A DNA stretch of 64,000 nucleotides from Avoscillospira_A sp052117125 (GTDB lineage: Bacteria; Bacillota; Clostridia; Oscillospirales; Oscillospiraceae), in assembly GCF_052117125.1 (NCBI RefSeq), contig NZ_JBQKJT010000002.1, positions 124,001-188,000 of the forward strand. The letters run 5' to 3'. How positions within the stretch are numbered: position 1 is the stretch's first letter; each line of letters begins with the position of its first letter. This document shows, one piece after another, positions 61,739 to 64,000 of this stretch. Below the pieces are notes generated by a model. It was not told where the DNA came from and made no database searches. It saw nothing but the letters and a program-made list of their open reading frames with translations. The position numbers and the translations under genes were made by a program.

Positions 61739-62326
61739 TCAGACTTCCGGGTTTTCGACGGGATTTCCGGCGGCGGCCCCCTTGGAACTGCGCCGCCCCT
61801 CGGTGCGCTCCAGCATCACGGCCATAATCTGCTGGAAGATCTCCTCGGCGTGATTGCGGAACGCGTCGGCCATGCGCTGGGCCTGCTGCTCCGACGGGGC
61901 CATCAGTTCCAGGGACATCAAGCTGCCCATGTGGTCGTGAAGCCCCATGGCCACGGTGTACTCGCCGTTGTCCCGGGGACGGATTTCGGCGCGGATGCGG
62001 TTTTGCCGCCGCTGTTCCCGGTTGTACTGGGCCACCGCTGCCTCCACCCGTTGGGCCACCGGATAGGCCAGGGAATCCTCCACCAGCGCGCCGGTCTCCC
62101 GGCCCTCGGCGGTGATCTCATAGGTGTTGTCCCCCAGCAATGCCAGATGGCCCGAGGCCTCCAGCTGGGGCAGCGCCTCCTGAATATCAAAATAGCTGAC
62201 GCAGTCGTCCTGGAAGCACAACTCATAAATTTTCTGAGCCGTGGCCGTCCCTTCCACCCGGCTCATGGCATAGAGAATCAATACTTTTACATCCATCATG
62301 GAGTGGATAAATCCACGCTGTTCCAT
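61739..62326 (-). CDS. DUF4364 family winged-helix protein
   Basis: 195 residues. The N-terminal half (MMDVKVLILYAMSRV, ALPQLEASGHLALLGDNTYEITAEG) is a winged helix typical of DUF4364; the rest is an alpha/beta domain, and the last 20 residues are low complexity. The family is common in Clostridia and its function is not known; DNA binding or transcription control is a fair guess. RBS GGTGAGCC ahead of ATG 62326 is weak. Confidence 0.85.
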   Translation of the reverse strand: MEQRGFIHSMMDVKVLILYAMSRVEGTATAQKIYELCFQDDCVSYFDIQEALPQLEASGHLALLGDNTYEITAEGRETGALVEDSLAYPVAQRVEAAVAQYNREQRRQNRIRAEIRPRDNGEYTVAMGLHDHMGSLMSLELMAPSEQQAQRMADAFRNHAEEIFQQIMAVMLERTEGRRSSKGAAAGNPVENPEV

Positions 62327-62591
62327 CGGCTCACCTCGTTATGGTTCTTTCTGTGGCAGCACCGCATAATTCGACAAGAGAACTGGGCGAGTCCTTTTGC
62401 TCCAAACCGTGCAGTTGGAGTAAAAGGGCCGGCCTGGTCCACAGGCATAATAATTGGCGTTGCCTTATGGTAATTATGCTCCATTATAGCCCATTTCCCG
62501 GCAAAGTACAAGGAAGTTCTCCCATGGAAAATATTACAGCTTGTAATTCTTTGTAACTTTTTGTTACCATATGGCCAGGAGGTAATGCAAA

Positions 62592-63332
62592 ATGAACCAG
62601 AAACATACATATCGTACCGTATCCGCCGCCGTGGCGGCCCTGCTGCTGACCGGCGCCATGGTCACTCCGGCGTCCGCCGCCCGGCCCCAATGGCATTGGA
62701 ACTGGAACAACTGGAATTGTATCCAGATCTGCCCTGACCATGCCGTACCGGATACGGATACCACACCGGACACCGACAGCAAGCCCGACATGGACACCAC
62801 GCCGGACACCGACAATACGCCCGATATGGACGTCACACCGGACACCGACAATACGCCCGATATGGACGCCACGCCGGACACCGACAATACGCCCGACATG
62901 GACACTACACCCGATACCGATCCCACCCCGGAGACGGATACCACGCCGGACAGCGGTTCCGTCAGCTCCCTGGAGCGGCAGGTGGTGGCCCTGGTCAACC
63001 AGGAGCGTGCCGCCTACGGTCTGGCTCCTCTGACCCTCAGCACCGATCTCAGCGACGGCGCCCGGCTCAAGTCCAAGGACATGCGGGACAACCGCTACTT
63101 TGACCACAACAGCCCCACCTACGGCACCCCCTTTGAAATGATGCGCACGCTGGGTATCACCTACCGGTCCGCCGCCGAAAATATTGCCATGGGCTATCGC
63201 ACCGCGGAGGCCGTGGTGAACGGCTGGATGAACTCCGCCGGTCACCGGGCCAACATTCTCTCGGACAAGTACACGGAGATCGGTGTGGGCCATGTGGACG
63301 GGTACTGGACCCAGTGGTTTGTGAATCGCTGA
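62592..63332 (+). CDS. Secreted CAP-domain (SCP/YkwD) protein with Asp/Pro/Thr repeats
   Basis: 246 residues. The signal peptide ends near ASA (residue 29). Residues 53-118 are a linker of 11-12 residue repeats of the type TPDTDNTPDMD, then the CAP domain about 125-246. CAP motifs are present: YFDHNSP, AAENIAMG, GWMNSAGHRANILSD with the His/Glu/His cluster and IGVGHVDGYWTQWFV. Bacterial CAP proteins are secreted, often linked to sporulation or wall processes; activity is unclear. RBS AGGAGG precedes ATG 62592. A palindrome ATTACA-GCT-TGTAAT (62534-62548) and a GTAAC/GTTAC stem lie upstream. Confidence 0.88.
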   Translation: MNQKHTYRTVSAAVAALLLTGAMVTPASAARPQWHWNWNNWNCIQICPDHAVPDTDTTPDTDSKPDMDTTPDTDNTPDMDVTPDTDNTPDMDATPDTDNTPDMDTTPDTDPTPETDTTPDSGSVSSLERQVVALVNQERAAYGLAPLTLSTDLSDGARLKSKDMRDNRYFDHNSPTYGTPFEMMRTLGITYRSAAENIAMGYRTAEAVVNGWMNSAGHRANILSDKYTEIGVGHVDGYWTQWFVNR

Positions 63333-63410
63333 AAAACCTTAGAATCGTTAGAATATTTCTCATGTCATAGCAAACAATACCTCTGACAAATCCAAAAGGA
63401 GGTATTTCCC

Positions 63411-64000
63411 TTGACATCCAATTTCTCTCCCCTGCGCCGTGTGGCCCCGGCGGCAGGCGCGGTGCTCTGCGTCTGTGTGCTGGCCACCGGTGCGGCCGCT
63501 GCCCAGCGGGAAACACTGTATGACGCCGTCTACTGCTTTGAGGCGGCGGATTTTGCCGACAGCCAACAGCTGACCGGCATCTTTCTCACCGAGGTCCCGG
63601 CGCCCTCCGTGGGCAAGCTGTGCTATGGCAACCGGGTTCTGCAAGCCGGCGACGTGCTGCCTGCTTCGGCTCTGACCAGCCTGACGCTGCGGCCCGTCTG
63701 CACCGGCGATCAGGAAGCCGCCGTCTGCTATCTGCCCATCACCGAAGAGGGGCTGGGGCAATCACAGACCGTATCCATCTCCATTTCCTCCGGAGAAAAC
63801 CACGCCCCCACGGCCCAGGACGGCACATTGGAAACGTACAAGAACATTGCCAGCGACGGCACGTTGGACGTAACGGACCCGGAGGGCGACAGTCTCCGTT
63901 ATGAGCTCACTGGAGCGCCCAAGCGCGGCGAGGTGGAGCTGCGGGCCGACGGCACCTACACCTATACGCCCGCCAATAACAAGGTGGGCTCCGACCGGTT
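63411..64000 (+). CDS. Secreted Ig-like/cadherin-like surface protein, 3' end missing
   Basis: 196 codons are present and the frame is open at the right edge. The start is TTG 63411, after AAAAGGAGG with eight bases between; no ATG fits. A signal peptide spans residues 1-30 (APAAGAVLCVCVLATGAAAA). Two disulfide-capable Cys pairs follow. From residue 128 an Ig-like domain begins: NHAPTAQDGTLETYKN, LDVTDPEGDSLRYELTGAP, GEVELRADGTYTYTPANNKVG, which is the pattern of bacterial cadherin-like (VCBS/Big) repeats. It is probably a cell-surface adhesin or wall protein. It lies 78 bases after the CAP gene and may share its transcript. Confidence 0.75.
   Translation, partial: MTSNFSPLRRVAPAAGAVLCVCVLATGAAAAQRETLYDAVYCFEAADFADSQQLTGIFLTEVPAPSVGKLCYGNRVLQAGDVLPASALTSLTLRPVCTGDQEAAVCYLPITEEGLGQSQTVSISISSGENHAPTAQDGTLETYKNIASDGTLDVTDPEGDSLRYELTGAPKRGEVELRADGTYTYTPANNKVGSDR

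Noticed and set aside
62327..62591. Cyclic-dinucleotide riboswitch upstream of the CAP-domain gene
   Set aside because: Such RNAs often precede wall-protein genes, but I could not find the conserved core of the c-di-AMP or c-di-GMP aptamers; only short hairpins are seen.

Overview
The window reads as a chromosomal segment of an anaerobic, endospore-forming, fairly GC-rich gut Firmicute, most likely a member of the Oscillospiraceae (Clostridia cluster IV). The basis is spoIIID, a pst-pho operon, F-type ATP synthase, short-form SerA, NADP-type GltBD, SLH and CAP surface proteins, consensus-like TTGaca/TATAAT promoters and strong AGGAGG ribosome binding sites. Family assignment is inference; there is no rRNA or tRNA in the window.

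Layout. 0-7 kb: a fructan / difructose-anhydride utilisation locus on the minus strand (GH91, GH32, CUT1 sugar ABC transporter, LacI regulator with two operators), followed by a decayed GH31 gene. 7-14 kb: a secreted SLH-transglutaminase protein, a SNF2 helicase operon with a 32-codon leader ORF, and spoIIID. 14-18 kb: serC-serA-gdhA. 18-20.4 kb: a low-GC islet of small genes. 20.4-25.2 kb: fructokinase, an SLH protein, nrdG-dut-nudix. 25-32 kb: pstSCAB-phoU-phoBR in one overlapping operon behind PhoP-type repeats. 32-42.6 kb: DUF134/NafY fusion, YgiQ radical SAM, a coaE-M18 aminopeptidase fused frame, tsaC, prfA, rlmA, a polysaccharide deacetylase and a flavodoxin. 42.9-50.4 kb: a complete atp operon, atpZ/atpI-BEFHAGDC. 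50.6-54.5 kb: a LarE-LarC2 fusion, a divergent acetate kinase, an ECF sigma factor with its membrane partner. 54.5-60.7 kb: gltBD. 61-64 kb: HPF, DUF4364, a CAP protein and a truncated Ig-like surface protein.

How it fits together. Imported fructose oligomers would be cut inside the cell by GH91 and GH32, and the PfkB fructokinase 15 kb away could phosphorylate the fructose. GdhA and GltBD assimilate ammonium, and SerC uses the resulting glutamate. The ATP synthase c subunit carries the two-carboxylate ion site known from Na+-driven rotors, so a sodium economy is likely.

The most unusual items are (1) four copies of a modular palindrome element in three intergenic islands at 33.0, 35.2-35.8 and 42.6 kb; (2) the LarE-LarC2 fusion; (3) the in-frame coaE-M18 junction that has lost a stop but kept an internal ribosome binding site; (4) the Na+-type c subunit; and (5) the intracellular GH91/GH32 locus.
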